23,843 bases of DNA from an uncultured Anaerococcus sp. (GTDB lineage: Bacteria; Bacillota; Clostridia; Tissierellales; Peptoniphilaceae), in the NCBI GenBank assembly GCA_943913325.1, contig CALTXP010000018.1, positions 1-23,843 on the forward strand, in the 5' to 3' direction. The notes beneath the pieces were generated by a model. The model saw nothing but the letters and a program-made list of their open reading frames with translations, was not told where the DNA came from and searched no databases. Positions 23,824 through 23,843 of this stretch are shown piece after piece (within the stretch, counting starts at the first letter, position 1; the number at the start of each line of letters is the position of its first letter). Made by a program: the position numbers and the translations under genes.

Positions 23824-23843
23824 AATTTAATTTCATATATATA

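Overview
The window is AT-rich (roughly 30% GC by eye), uses ordinary Firmicute signals (AGGAGG-type ribosome sites, TTGACA/TATAAT promoters) and encodes PTS sugar uptake, a solitary arginine deiminase and a large coiled-coil FtsX permease. This suggests an anaerobic low-GC Firmicute. By content and style a Peptoniphilaceae member such as Anaerococcus is my best guess, but that is inference, since no rRNA or tRNA is present.

Layout. 154-780 (+) is a YczE/YitT-type membrane protein, separated by a bidirectional terminator from a long block transcribed leftwards (825-15210, minus strand). This block holds two sugar systems. The distal part (825-8976) is an amino-sugar system: GntR/UTRA regulator, YajC-like protein, mannose-family PTS components IIB-IIC-IID-IIA, an intercistronic terminator, AgaS isomerase, NagA/AgaA deacetylase, LacC kinase and LacD aldolase. 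Together these fit uptake of N-acetylgalactosamine or galactosamine and conversion through tagatose-6-phosphate to triose phosphates. The proximal part (9102-15210) is a lactose-type system: LacA, LacB, a BadF-type kinase broken by two single-base frameshifts, LacF (IIA), LacE (IICB), LacG 6-phospho-beta-galactosidase and a DeoR/LacR regulator. It lacks its own lacC and lacD, so both routes appear to share the LacC/LacD pair of the amino-sugar operon.

A divergent promoter region (15211-15430) separates lacA from a rightward group: dihydrofolate reductase, a CPHC glutaredoxin-like protein and arginine deiminase (ArcA). The lac side carries a sigma-A promoter, a near-consensus CcpA (cre) site overlapping the -35 box, and TGTTTA direct repeats that may bind the DeoR regulator.

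17492-19425 is a decayed, repeat-rich region. It has a strong hairpin terminator, a palindromic MITE-like element of about 100 bp, a small two-helix membrane protein gene (minus), a frameshifted coding remnant of unknown function, and three copies of a 58-bp intergenic repeat. The right end (19426-23788, minus) is an ABC exporter pair: a MacB/LolD-type ATPase and a 1216-residue FtsX permease with a roughly 400-residue extracytoplasmic coiled coil. No CRISPR array, rRNA, tRNA or intact transposase gene was seen.
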